A DNA stretch of 20,143 nucleotides from JBKHBQ01 sp046542305. Lineage in GTDB: Bacteria > Bacteroidota > Bacteroidia > Bacteroidales > 4484-276. Positions within the stretch are counted from its first letter, which is position 1. Each line of letters opens with the position of its first letter. Made by a program: the position numbers and the translations under genes. The DNA is taken from the NCBI GenBank assembly GCA_046542305.1, contig JBKHBQ010000043.1, positions 1-20,143 of the forward strand, read 5' to 3'. Under the pieces are notes generated by a model. It worked only from the letters and a program-made list of their open reading frames with translations. It made no database searches and was not told the DNA's origin. Positions 1-8,175 of the stretch are shown piece by piece.

Positions 1-770
1 TATCCGTATTTAACCATCTGACCTATGACGGTGTTTCGCCGGTCTCGTGCGGCCTTCGGGTTGATGCGCGGATTATAGCCGGTGTTGGCTTTCAGCAGCC
101 CGACCATCATGGTCGATTCCTGAATCTCGAGTTCCGCAGGCTTTTTGCCGAAGTAGGTGCGGGCGGCGGTTTCGATGCCATATGTGTTTTCTCCGAACGG
201 AACGGTATTCAGGTACAATTCCAGGATCATTTCCTTGGAATAAATTTCTTCGAGTCGTGTGGCAATAATGATTTCCTTTGTTTTGGCGATAAGCAAGTGG
301 AACAATCCTGTTTCTGTTCGCGGATAAAGGTTTTTTGCAAGTTGTTGGCTGATGGTGCTACCGCCACCTGCATCTTCGTCGCCTAACAGGATTGATTTGA
401 TCAATACCCTGAAGAAGGAACGCGAATCAAAACCCTGATGCTCGTAAAAGCGCACGTCCTCAGTCGCAATCAAGGCATCGATAAACGTTTGCGGCACCTC
501 TTCAATTCTGGCATTGGTGCGGTTTGTGTGATAGTACAATCCAAGCATTTTGCCATCGGAAGAAAAAATTACCGATGCATTGTTTTGTTGTATTTTTTTT
601 AGACCGCGCTCATCCGGCAGTTCTCCGAAAAATCCTGATCGAACGGAAAAGTAAAATCCGGCAGAAAGTAAAAGCATGAGTCCGAGAAGACTTCCTCCCC
701 AGATCAAAACATGTTTAATAATCTTTCTGGCTCCAGGGCTGATATGTGGTTTTCTGAATTTCAAAAACAA
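1..770 (-). CDS. Class A penicillin-binding protein (peptidoglycan glycosyltransferase), N-terminal part, runs off left edge
   Basis: Inner-membrane bifunctional peptidoglycan synthase; only the first 256 codons lie in the window. A short basic N-terminus is followed by one membrane anchor (about residues 20-42) and then the GT51 glycosyltransferase fold that polymerises lipid II. The GT51 signatures are all visible: EDVRFYEHQGFD (about 104-115, with Glu104 as the expected catalytic base), GGGSTISQQLAKNLYPR (about 135-151), then KEIIIATRLE, the ILELYLNTVPFGENTYGIE stretch and the AARTYFGKK segment. The transpeptidase domain would lie beyond position 1. The frame is closed by an in-frame TAA just upstream, and the first in-frame ATG falls inside the membrane segment. 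A TTG at 770-768 (or 764-762) is therefore the best start. It is divergently transcribed from the transglutaminase-like gene. Family assignment is firm; the exact start is not. Confidence 0.93.
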   Translation of the reverse strand, partial: MFLKFRKPHISPGARKIIKHVLIWGGSLLGLMLLLSAGFYFSVRSGFFGELPDERGLKKIQQNNASVIFSSDGKMLGLYYHTNRTNARIEEVPQTFIDALIATEDVRFYEHQGFDSRSFFRVLIKSILLGDEDAGGGSTISQQLAKNLYPRTETGLFHLLIAKTKEIIIATRLEEIYSKEMILELYLNTVPFGENTYGIETAARTYFGKKPAELEIQESTMMVGLLKANTGYNPRINPKAARDRRNTVIGQMVKYG

Positions 771-913
771 AGAATATGGTTGTTAATTGTTGAGGTTAAG
801 ATTTTCATTTCAAACAATCAATTCAGCGAAAGGTTTCAGCCCTGAAATAATGTTTATTGGCAGAGATTGAAGCATTCACATACCAGTTTTCTGAAAAACA
901 ACGTTTTGAATCT
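771..913. other. Divergent intergenic region between PBP and transglutaminase-like genes
   Basis: This 143-base AT-rich stretch separates two divergent genes and must hold both promoters. I looked for the Bacteroidota -7 consensus TAnnTTTG on both strands and found no exact match with a properly spaced -33 TTTG. No hairpin or small gene is evident. Confidence 0.5.
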
Positions 914-2044
914 ATGATACGAACCATCAATTTTTTTGTTGTTACAGTTGCGATTTTCACGCTGTTTGTCGCTGAAAGCTATGGTCAGATTTCTGCTGCC
1001 GAAAAGAAAAAGGCTGCGGAAGCATCAGGACACGTTCCCGGCAATTTCAAAGGCCAGGTACCCGAACTCGCGGCGCTGCTAACATCTGATCTGAACAGCA
1101 AACAGGCGAAGGCATATGCTATTTATCACTGGATTGCACATAACATTTCTTATGACTATGCAGTAGCGGAGAATGTGGAAATGGGCGCGAAGAAAGTGGA
1201 TGTGATCAGTGAAGCTTTGGAAAAGCGAAAAGGCGTTTGCCAGCATTATGCTGAATTGTTTCATGCGCTGGCCACGGAGTCGGGTTTAACTTCGGTATTA
1301 GTGTATGGCTATACCAAGCAGGACGGAAAGATCATGAAGGTGCCCCATACCTGGAATGCCCTGCAACTGGATTCTGTATGGTACCTGTTCGATCCCACCT
1401 GGGGTGCGGGATATCTGTACGGATCGACTTATCACAAGCATTTTACCGAAGAATATTTCATGATGGAACCGGAACGGATCATCCGGAGCCACATGCCGTT
1501 CGACCTGCTGTTTCAGTTTACCGAATATCCGGTGGGACATGAGGAATTCAAACGGGGTAAACCTTCCGACAGTACAGTTTTTGTCGATTACCGTACTGAA
1601 ATGCGGCGCTACCTGGAAATGAATGAGGAGGAGCAATTGCCCGAAGCCATGGACCGGGTGGAAAAGCTGGGCATTGCCAACACCATGGTTCGGGGATATT
1701 ATTCATTTCTTAACCGCCAGCACCGCGTATACCTTGCCAACCGGCAGATCGATCTGCACAATCATGCCGTGGATATGTTCAACGAAGTGGTACAGGATTA
1801 CAACAGGTACGTAAATGTGATGAATGCGCAGGGCGGAAAGTTGCCCGCGAATACACAGGAACTGGAAAGCCTTTTGCAAACGCTGGAATCGAAATCCGTA
1901 GAAGTGGATAAAATGTTCGAATCCATCGACCCGCCCATGAAGCTGGCGCAGACGATGTATAAAAATCACGAAAACCTGAAAAAGTTGCTCGCTCAGGTGC
2001 GTAAGGAGCAAAAGCGGCTGGAGGAATATCGCAACAGCCAATAG
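914..2044 (+). CDS. Secreted transglutaminase-like (cysteine protease fold) protein
   Basis: A 376-residue exported protein with a transglutaminase-like core. An N-terminal signal peptide (MIRTINFFVV... ending near ESYGQ, about residue 25) implies periplasmic or surface location. The core carries the expected Cys-His-Asp triad: Cys109 in KGVCQHYAELF, His145 in VPHTWNAL and Asp160 in YLFDPTWGAG. The upstream AYAIYHWIAHNISYDY segment (about 67-82) is typical of bacterial Kyphoscoliosis-type transglutaminase-like proteins. The C-terminal 150 residues are charged and helical, without a domain I recognise. The reading frame can be extended to a TTG at 857, but the ATG at 914 places the signal peptide at the N-terminus and is preferred. 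Members of this fold may be proteases, peptide ligases or catalytically idle. The substrate cannot be told from sequence. The gene converges on the lipoprotein gene with only 9 bases between the stops. Confidence 0.85.
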   Translation: MIRTINFFVVTVAIFTLFVAESYGQISAAEKKKAAEASGHVPGNFKGQVPELAALLTSDLNSKQAKAYAIYHWIAHNISYDYAVAENVEMGAKKVDVISEALEKRKGVCQHYAELFHALATESGLTSVLVYGYTKQDGKIMKVPHTWNALQLDSVWYLFDPTWGAGYLYGSTYHKHFTEEYFMMEPERIIRSHMPFDLLFQFTEYPVGHEEFKRGKPSDSTVFVDYRTEMRRYLEMNEEEQLPEAMDRVEKLGIANTMVRGYYSFLNRQHRVYLANRQIDLHNHAVDMFNEVVQDYNRYVNVMNAQGGKLPANTQELESLLQTLESKSVEVDKMFESIDPPMKLAQTMYKNHENLKKLLAQVRKEQKRLEEYRNSQ

Positions 2045-2053
2045 TAGATCGGG

Positions 2054-2491
2054 CTATTCACCAATTATATGACTCCGGGTTACAGTTATAGGTAAGGCCG
2101 TGTCGGCAGGAGAAATGTTTTGAGAGTCGTTGTAATTCTGAATGTAATCGTTATCTTGTTGGTGAACATCAATCGAGTACTGGTAAAGTACTTCCTTATA
2201 CGGCCTGGTGTGAAACTCAAATTTCAGCGCTATCGAATCACCCGCCGAATAACCCATCAAATTAATATCCCAGGATGAGCCGGGATTTTCCACTTCCACA
2301 AACCCCGATGCCGGCCCGTAATATGCCACCTTCAGGCTGTCGTACTCGCCCGTGATGTCCAGACTGTAACGCACTGCATAGTTATTCTGAGGCTGGGGTT
2401 CGGGATCGTCAGAATCTTTTTTGCAGGCTGAAAAGCTGAGCAACAGGCTTAAAGCGATCAGCCCCGTGAATTTTACTTTCATTTTTTTCAT
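2054..2491 (-). CDS. Small lipoprotein of unknown function
   Basis: A 145-residue predicted lipoprotein. It has a basic start (MKKMKVKF), a hydrophobic core and a lipobox ending in FSAC, giving Cys23 as the lipidated residue. The residues after Cys, CKKDSDDPEPQPQ, are Lys- and Asp-rich. They resemble the Bacteroidota lipoprotein export signal that sends lipoproteins to the cell surface, although the exact consensus differs between species. The mature part is short, Tyr- and Asp-rich, beta-predicted, and matches no domain I know. It is the last gene of a unit with rsmE and the DUF4159 gene, 19 bases after the DUF4159 stop. The next Met (MKVKF) is an equally possible start. I see no strong terminator between it and the convergent transglutaminase-like gene. 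Confidence 0.75.
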   Translation of the reverse strand: MKKMKVKFTGLIALSLLLSFSACKKDSDDPEPQPQNNYAVRYSLDITGEYDSLKVAYYGPASGFVEVENPGSSWDINLMGYSAGDSIALKFEFHTRPYKEVLYQYSIDVHQQDNDYIQNYNDSQNISPADTALPITVTRSHIIGE

Positions 2492-2510
2492 GAGATTTTA
2501 TTGTTACTGG

Positions 2511-3167
2511 TTACTGTGTAAACACATACTGAACAATATTGGCCCCCATTCGCAGGGCTTTTGTGCGGGTCTCTTGCGAGTCCTTGTGAACATCCGGATC
2601 TTCCCATCCGTCGCCAAGGTCGGATTCGTAGGTATAATAGCAGACCAGGCGGCCGTCGTAAATCAAACCAAACCCCTGTGGAGGTTTATCGTCGTGCTCA
2701 TGGATTTTTGGCGGCCCGTCCCTGAAAACATACTTCTGGCGATAAATGGGATGGTCGAAGGGAAGTTCAACGAAATCAAGTTCGGGAAATACTTTTTTCA
2801 TTTGCGGCCTCACAAATTTATCCATTCCGTAATTGTCGTCGATATGAAGAAACCCTCCGCCGAGCAGATATTCCCGAAGGTTTTTGGCTTCCTGCGCCGA
2901 AAAAACCACATTGCCATGGCCGGTCATATGAATGAAGGGATAGTTGAATATTTCCGGGTTTCCCACCTCAACAGTGGCCGGTTCGGGAAGGATGCTCGTC
3001 TGAAGATTTGTATTGCAAAATTCAATCAGGTTGGGCAGTGAAGTAGGGTTGGCATACCAGTCGCCGCCACCGCTGTATTTAAGCAGTGCAATCTGCACGC
3101 TGCCGGCAGGAGGAGTGGCAGAAGTAGTGATGAACAGGATGAGCAGGGCAAATACGATCTTTTTCAT
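2511..3167 (-). CDS. DUF4159 domain-containing exported protein
   Basis: A 218-residue protein with an N-terminal signal peptide (MKKIVFALLILFITTSA), so periplasmic. The rest matches the DUF4159 family as I know it. KYSGGGDWYANPTSLPNL (about 30-47) opens the domain, followed by HMTGHGNV (80-87), GGGFLHIDDNYGMD (103-116), and the C-terminal signature ESDLGDGWEDPDVH (181-194) with ALRMGANIVQY (204-214). The fold resembles glutamine-amidotransferase-like Rossmann domains that form a small open sheet, but no nucleophile Cys is obvious and the biochemical role is unknown. It begins 5 bases after the rsmE stop, so the two are almost certainly co-transcribed. From memory, DUF4159 genes often sit beside rsmE in Bacteroidota, which would make this a conserved pairing rather than chance. 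Confidence 0.88.
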   Translation of the reverse strand: MKKIVFALLILFITTSATPPAGSVQIALLKYSGGGDWYANPTSLPNLIEFCNTNLQTSILPEPATVEVGNPEIFNYPFIHMTGHGNVVFSAQEAKNLREYLLGGGFLHIDDNYGMDKFVRPQMKKVFPELDFVELPFDHPIYRQKYVFRDGPPKIHEHDDKPPQGFGLIYDGRLVCYYTYESDLGDGWEDPDVHKDSQETRTKALRMGANIVQYVFTQ

Positions 3168-3172
3168 TTTTA

Positions 3173-3871
3173 TTACTGATTGATCAGGTGTACGGTATGG
3201 CAGGCTGCCAGCGCAGCCGTTTCAGTTCTTAAACGATTTTTTCCCAGACTTATTGGCTTGAAGCCTGCTGAAATGGCGCCGGCAATTTCTTCCTTGCTGA
3301 AATCACCTTCCGGCCCGATAAGCACGAGGACATTTTTACCGGCCAAAACAACATCTTTCAAAAGCGTTTGATGTTCCGGATCGATATAGGCGATGAATGT
3401 TTGATCCTCAGTGGCGCCGGCAATCACCTCCGCGAAATCCTTCATCGGGTTCAGGCGGGGAAGCCAGGCCTGATGCGATTGTTTCAGGGCGGCGATAATG
3501 ATCTTTTCAAGCCTGTCGTTACGGAGCCAGATGCGTTCGGAATGTTCGCATTCCAACGGTGTGATTTCCTCAATGCCGATCTCGGTGGCTTTCTCCAGAA
3601 ACCATTCGAAGCGGGAAATATTTTTGGTAGGCGCTACCGCAATGTGTACTCCGAAAGGTCTTTGTTCCTGCTTTTCCTCTGCCGTAATCTGCATCCGGCA
3701 TTGTTTGGGATTGTCATCGGTGATCACCGCCCGAAATACCGAACCCCTGCCATTGGTAAGCGCTACTGTGTCTCCTTTTTTAAGTCGCAAAACCCGGATG
3801 GCATGTTTGGATTCCTCCGGATCGAACGCATGTAATCCTTTATCGATTTTTTCTGAATAAAACCAATGCAT
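3173..3871 (-). CDS. rsmE: 16S rRNA (uracil-1498-N3)-methyltransferase
   Basis: RsmE methylates N3 of U1498 in 16S rRNA (E. coli numbering), using S-adenosylmethionine, late in small-subunit assembly. The 232-residue length is normal. The N-terminal PUA-like RNA-binding part (about 1-70) contains ESKHAIRVLRLKKGD. The SPOUT trefoil-knot domain (about 72-230) contains VAPTKNISRFEWFLEKATEIG, the SAM-site motif LIGPEGDFSKEEI (184-196) and the closing LGKNRLRTETAALAA (209-223), which are diagnostic. The start ATG at 3871 lies about 20 bases below a candidate promoter and just after the terminator of the upstream exoprotein gene, so rsmE likely begins a new transcription unit containing the DUF4159 and lipoprotein genes. 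Confidence 0.96.
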   Translation of the reverse strand: MHWFYSEKIDKGLHAFDPEESKHAIRVLRLKKGDTVALTNGRGSVFRAVITDDNPKQCRMQITAEEKQEQRPFGVHIAVAPTKNISRFEWFLEKATEIGIEEITPLECEHSERIWLRNDRLEKIIIAALKQSHQAWLPRLNPMKDFAEVIAGATEDQTFIAYIDPEHQTLLKDVVLAGKNVLVLIGPEGDFSKEEIAGAISAGFKPISLGKNRLRTETAALAACHTVHLINQ

Positions 3872-3890
3872 AACAGAATGTTGAGAAATG

Positions 3891-3898
3891 CAAAATTA
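3891..3898 (-). promoter_or_regulatory. Candidate Bacteroidota -7 promoter element upstream of rsmE
   Basis: The minus strand reads TAATTTTG here, an exact match to the Bacteroidota sigma-ABfr -7 consensus TAnnTTTG, about 20 bases upstream of the rsmE ATG. No TTTG or TTG box occurs 19-21 bases further upstream. It also overlaps the T-rich tail of the preceding terminator, where such a match arises easily. It is a weak candidate. Confidence 0.25.
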
Positions 3899-3928
3899 AA
3901 AAAACCTGCCCCGGAGTGGGGCAGGTTT
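3893..3928 (-). terminator. Rho-independent terminator of exoprotein gene A
   Basis: An 11-bp perfect inverted repeat (AAACCTGCCCC at 3902-3912, GGGGCAGGTTT at 3918-3928) with a 5-base loop. Read on the minus strand it is followed by a run of seven T and then AATTTT. It lies 22 bases after the stop codon of the gene ending at 3951 and before rsmE, so it separates the two units. Confidence 0.92.
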
Positions 3929-3950
3929 AACAAAACACTGAAACCATAAA

Positions 3951-6900
3951 TTATTTAAGAACAACCTTTTCTATTTTTGTAGCGTCCTCACTCATCAACT
4001 TGATGAAGTAAACGCCTTTTGGTTGTGTGCTGAGGTCGAGGTCTGTGTTTCCGTTTACACGGCCACGATAAACGATCTGACCATGTGCGTTGGATACGAT
4101 CATATCGGCTTCCGCATTCAGGCCGGAGATTTTGAGCAGGCCTGTTGACGGGTTGGGATAAATGCTCAGCGATGAAAGTGCATTGTTGTCAACCGAAGTA
4201 CTTCCTGCTTTCAGGTCGGTGATCATCGATGTGCCATTCACTTCAAATAATCCGGTAGCATTCATCTGGTCGCTGTAGGTAGCTTCCAGGGCCATTTCTT
4301 CGCCGGTGGCAGATTTGTACAGCTTATAGCTCATTTTTTCACCTTCCACCAAACCGTCTTTTGCATCCGTTAGCTCATCATCGCCATTGGCGGCAAGCAG
4401 CAGGTTGCCATTGTGATCCACAACAGCCATTCCTACGCAGGTGCCTTCGCTGTCGAAAACTCCGATCACGTCGCCATTGTCGAAATTGGATTGTGCATCA
4501 AGATGAATGGAAATGAAGTGTGTAATGCCTGTATTCACTACCTCATTCCACGATCCGGCCCTGTTCTGCATATCCGGGTTTGCAATTTGCGGTGCCGGCG
4601 AGGAGCTCGGGATTGGATAGGTATAGCTTGAGGGGTTGATCATATTGATCAGATATGCACGATCAGGAACAAGAAAATTGAGGGTGAAGATTCCTCCGTC
4701 GGGCCATACGATTTCGTTGGTATGGATATCGAACAGGATCAGCAGATCGTCGCCCAGTGCATCAGTTATATCTGACGTAGGCGTGGGAGCGGTAACCTTA
4801 ACCGGAAGGTAACTAACGCCGGCCGGGAGGTTAACGGTTTTGTCGGCAACTTCCGAACCATAGATAATGGTCTCGTCTTGTTCATCCATCTTGGCTTTGT
4901 AACCAATTTCTGGGGAAATATCACCGATGGTATTGATATTTTGCGGTGGCCACCAGATGCCGTAAGGTGTTTGCCTGATGGTGATGATCATGTTATCTTC
5001 AACTTCTTCCAGTTGGTTGGCAATGTTTAGATCTCCGATGGGATTCATGTAAATGGAGAAGCCGCTCCAGTTTTCCCGTATGGTGAGTACCTGGATTTGA
5101 GTGATAAGCAGGTCGAAATTTCCAAATTCGCCATCCACACCTGAAATTGCAACATAATAGGTGCCGCCCGGTAACAGTTCAAAAATAAGTTCCGACTGAA
5201 CCGACCCATCACCACAATAGTCGGAGTCGTCGTTGGCAGCAAGCAATGTGCCTTCACAGGCGTCATAAAGTTCGAGATAGGTATCGAAATCCGATCCGCA
5301 AAGCGAGATGGCAATGTCCATGGTGTAGGGCACATCGAATTCGTACCACCTTACATCATCTTCACGAATAAGGCTTCCGCTAACCAATGGATCGTTTACT
5401 TCACCGTAGTCGAGTGCCGTTTCACAGGTCGATCCCGGGAGTACCAGCGGAGTGGCGCAAAGGATGTTCGACATGGGCGATTCCGTTCCGTCGGGCATAA
5501 TCTGGGTTACCCTGTAACACCATTCATCGCCGCCGGGGTAAATTTCGTCAACATAGGTATTGCCAACCACACCGTAAGCGATCGGGATAAAGGTAAGCGA
5601 ATTGCCTGCAGGTCCCAGTTTACGGTAAACATTGAAGGTGGGAACATAGCTGCCGCCCGATTCGTAAACCGTAACAAAGCTTTCGAAATAGTGAGGACTG
5701 CCGCCGAATCCGTCACCTTCCACATAGTAATCGATCATGATCGGGCCATTGGCGCCGCCGTCGATAGCCACTTCAACCGAGAATTCAATTTCGGCGGGAT
5801 AATCAGATGTATAGAAAAAGCCGTTCCATGTAACTTCCTGTCCATTAATGCTGGCAGCAACACCATTCAGATCCGATGCCGATACCGGTACGAATTCGGG
5901 CGGGAATACCATCTCGGCATATTCTGCCCATTCGAAATCCGGAGAAAAAATGGTCATGGTGAATTCGAGGTTCATGGTCGATCCCGGAACATATTCGTTA
6001 TCCGACTCGATTTGTCCCATCAGGGTTTCCGTACCATCAACACCATCTTTGAGTAATGAAATTGGATCCCAGGTAAGTGTTACCTGTTCAATGTCTGCCA
6101 CTGCAGACAGGAGTTCAGGCGCTTCAAGCGGATCGAGTACAAAGCTGGAGGTAGAAACATTGTTTTCTGTAACAACAACATCCGAATTTGTTTCGGTGGT
6201 ATATGCAAAATCATATCCGTCTGCTGTCACATCATAGGTGCCAACAGGAACTTCAATAACATAATTGCCTGAACTGTTGGTATAGGTGGTCCAATCACCT
6301 GCTGTAACCGGAATATCCTCAAGGCCTGTAGCCACATCGCTTCCAATTACCTCACCTGATATAAAACCTGTTGCAACAGCTTCGGTCGTAAATTCAGCGT
6401 GGTAGTCGAATCCGGGGCAGGCACTTCCGAAATACTCCTGCGAAGCAATAAAGAAATAGTAGGTGCCCGGTTCGAGGGTCAGCACTTCAATAAAACCTTC
6501 GATACATGCCGGAACGACTTCGTATTCAGTGAGGAATCCGGTCAAATTATCACATCCCGGCACACCAGGTTCAACTTGTCCTACAAGGCCTATCACTACT
6601 GCTTCTTCTGCCTGAACCGTCAAAGTGACGTCAACATAATCAGTTACAACAAGCTCAAACCAGTCGGTATCTCTTGCTCCGCCTTCGTTCCAGAGGTTAC
6701 CACAGACAAGATCTCCTGAAGAAACCGATGTAAATGCCGGGGTGTCCATATTGCATCCACCGTTGATATCGTCACCACAGGGTTCATTTTCTGCTATTCC
6801 CGATCCCGGACAGGTGAGATCGCAGGTCGTTTCTTCATAGATTGACAATATGCCATCTCCTGAGGCTCCCGCAAATCCTCCGATTTCGATATAATATGTT

Positions 6901-7784
6901 GTTCCTGCAGTAACAGCGTATTGAGTTTTGCTTTGCAAACCTTCGTATCCACAGGCATCATCATTGGATGCCAATACCGATCCGCCGCAGGAATTCCACA
7001 AACCCAATTGTGTATCATAATCAGAAGCACAAAGATCGAAAACAACATTTCCTGAAACCGTTGCTGTATATGCAAACCATATGTTTGCTCCACCTGTGAG
7101 GCCTCCGCCGTTTGTGGCCTGTTCGGTATTGAAGGGATAATTCATCACCTCATCGATGGGTGTGGCATTGGCACAGTCATCATTGGGTACTGCAGTGGTT
7201 TGCGTAATAGTCAGATCGAAATCCGGGATGGAAGTAGGATTTGGCCAGGTATCCACAATAATGTAATAAGTTCCTGCATCAAGGGCAATGGTAAAACCGT
7301 GCGCAGCACCTGTGCCGTAGGTATCAGTACTGATTGCCATACATGTACCGTTCCAGCCGCAGCTTTCCGAAAGGGCAAACCCGCTGTAAAGCGTACCTTT
7401 AGGATCGATTTCAAAATTCAATGTTGCCTCGGCACCCAGAACCAGTTCGTAGACTATGTCCTCACCGCCGTCAAAATCGTTGAGGCAGGTATTATCATAG
7501 GTATTTCCACGACCGGTTGTGGTTTGATTCAGTGCGGAATACGGAAGATCGGCATTCGGGTCGTTTACAGTGATCAAAATAGGATCGCTACAGTCATCAC
7601 CTGTGGCGCGCGTACCTTCCATAGCTTTGGCAACAGAAATGGTTGGCCCATGCTGCTGCTGAATTAACTCCATTTTGTCGATTTGGGTTGTTCCTGTTTG
7701 GGAAATGGCTGATTGCTGTGCAATCAAAGATGATGAGAAGGCCATCATCAAAGCCAAAAAACAAAACTTGGTAAAGGTCTTCAT
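3951..7784 (-). CDS. Large T9SS-secreted multidomain protein A (PPC-like, carboxypeptidase-regulatory-like, FnIII, type A sorting domain)
   Basis: A 1277-residue exoprotein. The signal peptide is MKTFTKFCFLALMMAFSSS...AQ (1-23). Two PPC-like beta domains follow (about 63-198 and 201-320, each opening with DDC and ending in a GTYY/TTYY strand). Next is a cysteine-rich PPC-like domain with EPCGDDINGGCN and RDTDWFEL (about 321-470, eight Cys), then a carboxypeptidase-regulatory-like domain (472-552). An FnIII-like domain (553-780) appears split by an inserted beta domain. A fourth PPC-like domain (785-897) and a roughly 290-residue module beginning NWSGFS (901-1192) precede the T9SS type A sorting domain (1203-1277). 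That domain opens with SIYPNPSTG and ends GVYFIKLMSEDATKIEKVVLK-like, as usual for cargo cleaved and anchored by PorU. I see no catalytic motif, so adhesion or binding is the likeliest role. It is monocistronic, with its own terminator. Confidence 0.9.
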   Translation of the reverse strand: MKTFTKFCFLALMMAFSSSLIAQQSAISQTGTTQIDKMELIQQQHGPTISVAKAMEGTRATGDDCSDPILITVNDPNADLPYSALNQTTTGRGNTYDNTCLNDFDGGEDIVYELVLGAEATLNFEIDPKGTLYSGFALSESCGWNGTCMAISTDTYGTGAAHGFTIALDAGTYYIIVDTWPNPTSIPDFDLTITQTTAVPNDDCANATPIDEVMNYPFNTEQATNGGGLTGGANIWFAYTATVSGNVVFDLCASDYDTQLGLWNSCGGSVLASNDDACGYEGLQSKTQYAVTAGTTYYIEIGGFAGASGDGILSIYEETTCDLTCPGSGIAENEPCGDDINGGCNMDTPAFTSVSSGDLVCGNLWNEGGARDTDWFELVVTDYVDVTLTVQAEEAVVIGLVGQVEPGVPGCDNLTGFLTEYEVVPACIEGFIEVLTLEPGTYYFFIASQEYFGSACPGFDYHAEFTTEAVATGFISGEVIGSDVATGLEDIPVTAGDWTTYTNSSGNYVIEVPVGTYDVTADGYDFAYTTETNSDVVVTENNVSTSSFVLDPLEAPELLSAVADIEQVTLTWDPISLLKDGVDGTETLMGQIESDNEYVPGSTMNLEFTMTIFSPDFEWAEYAEMVFPPEFVPVSASDLNGVAASINGQEVTWNGFFYTSDYPAEIEFSVEVAIDGGANGPIMIDYYVEGDGFGGSPHYFESFVTVYESGGSYVPTFNVYRKLGPAGNSLTFIPIAYGVVGNTYVDEIYPGGDEWCYRVTQIMPDGTESPMSNILCATPLVLPGSTCETALDYGEVNDPLVSGSLIREDDVRWYEFDVPYTMDIAISLCGSDFDTYLELYDACEGTLLAANDDSDYCGDGSVQSELIFELLPGGTYYVAISGVDGEFGNFDLLITQIQVLTIRENWSGFSIYMNPIGDLNIANQLEEVEDNMIITIRQTPYGIWWPPQNINTIGDISPEIGYKAKMDEQDETIIYGSEVADKTVNLPAGVSYLPVKVTAPTPTSDITDALGDDLLILFDIHTNEIVWPDGGIFTLNFLVPDRAYLINMINPSSYTYPIPSSSPAPQIANPDMQNRAGSWNEVVNTGITHFISIHLDAQSNFDNGDVIGVFDSEGTCVGMAVVDHNGNLLLAANGDDELTDAKDGLVEGEKMSYKLYKSATGEEMALEATYSDQMNATGLFEVNGTSMITDLKAGSTSVDNNALSSLSIYPNPSTGLLKISGLNAEADMIVSNAHGQIVYRGRVNGNTDLDLSTQPKGVYFIKLMSEDATKIEKVVLK

Positions 7785-8175
7785 ATGATTTCAGTTTTTA
7801 ATGAATAAAATATTTATATTTTCCTTTTCCTTGTTTATAAAAAGATGTTTTGATAAATAAAATCAATGCATGATCTCCTTAAAAACTATCTGCAATAATA
7901 CTCAATTAATCCACAATTTCAAAATCAAAAATAAAAATATTTTCAGTCAATACCTTGTCAATAGTGAAAATCAATGATAAAAAGGTTAATATCTGTTGAT
8001 TTTAGAGGCATGTACTTTTTGTATAATTGCAGGGTTATTAACAAACATTAACTTTAAATAGGCGACACAAGTGAATTTCATGAGGATTGATTAAAAAAAT
8101 TGCGAAAAGAAAATCAATAAAAAAAGCCTGCGATTATTAACCGGCAGGCCTTTTTCTTTCTTGGTAAAAAGTAAG
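7785..8175. other. AT-rich intergenic region between exoprotein genes A and B
   Basis: A 391-base gene-free stretch, markedly more AT-rich than its flanks. It holds the terminator of gene B at its right end and must hold the promoter of gene A. One exact match to the -7 consensus (minus-strand TATTTTTG, 7933-7926) exists, but the nearest TTG boxes lie 14 and 25 bases upstream instead of 19-21, so I do not call it. Open frames in it are 20 codons or fewer. No convincing small RNA or repeat was seen. Confidence 0.6.
8119..8155 (-). terminator. Rho-independent terminator of exoprotein gene B
   Basis: The inverted repeat AAAAAGCCTGC (8121-8131) and GCAGGCCTTTTT (8144-8155) has one bulged base and a 12-base loop. 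On the minus strand the GC stem is followed by seven T. It lies about 20 bases after the stop of the gene ending at 8176. Confidence 0.88.

Noticed and set aside
857..913. TTG-initiated N-terminal extension of the transglutaminase-like protein
   Set aside because: It would put 19 polar residues before an otherwise standard signal peptide; the ATG at 914 is preferred.
2421..3041. Open frame of 206 codons on the plus strand
   Set aside because: It lies antisense to the DUF4159 and lipoprotein genes, whose protein families and signal peptides are clear. The translation has no recognisable domain.
7926..7933. Minus-strand TATTTTTG as promoter of exoprotein gene A
   Set aside because: It fits the -7 consensus, but no TTG box lies 19-21 bases upstream and the surrounding sequence is T-rich, so the match is weak.
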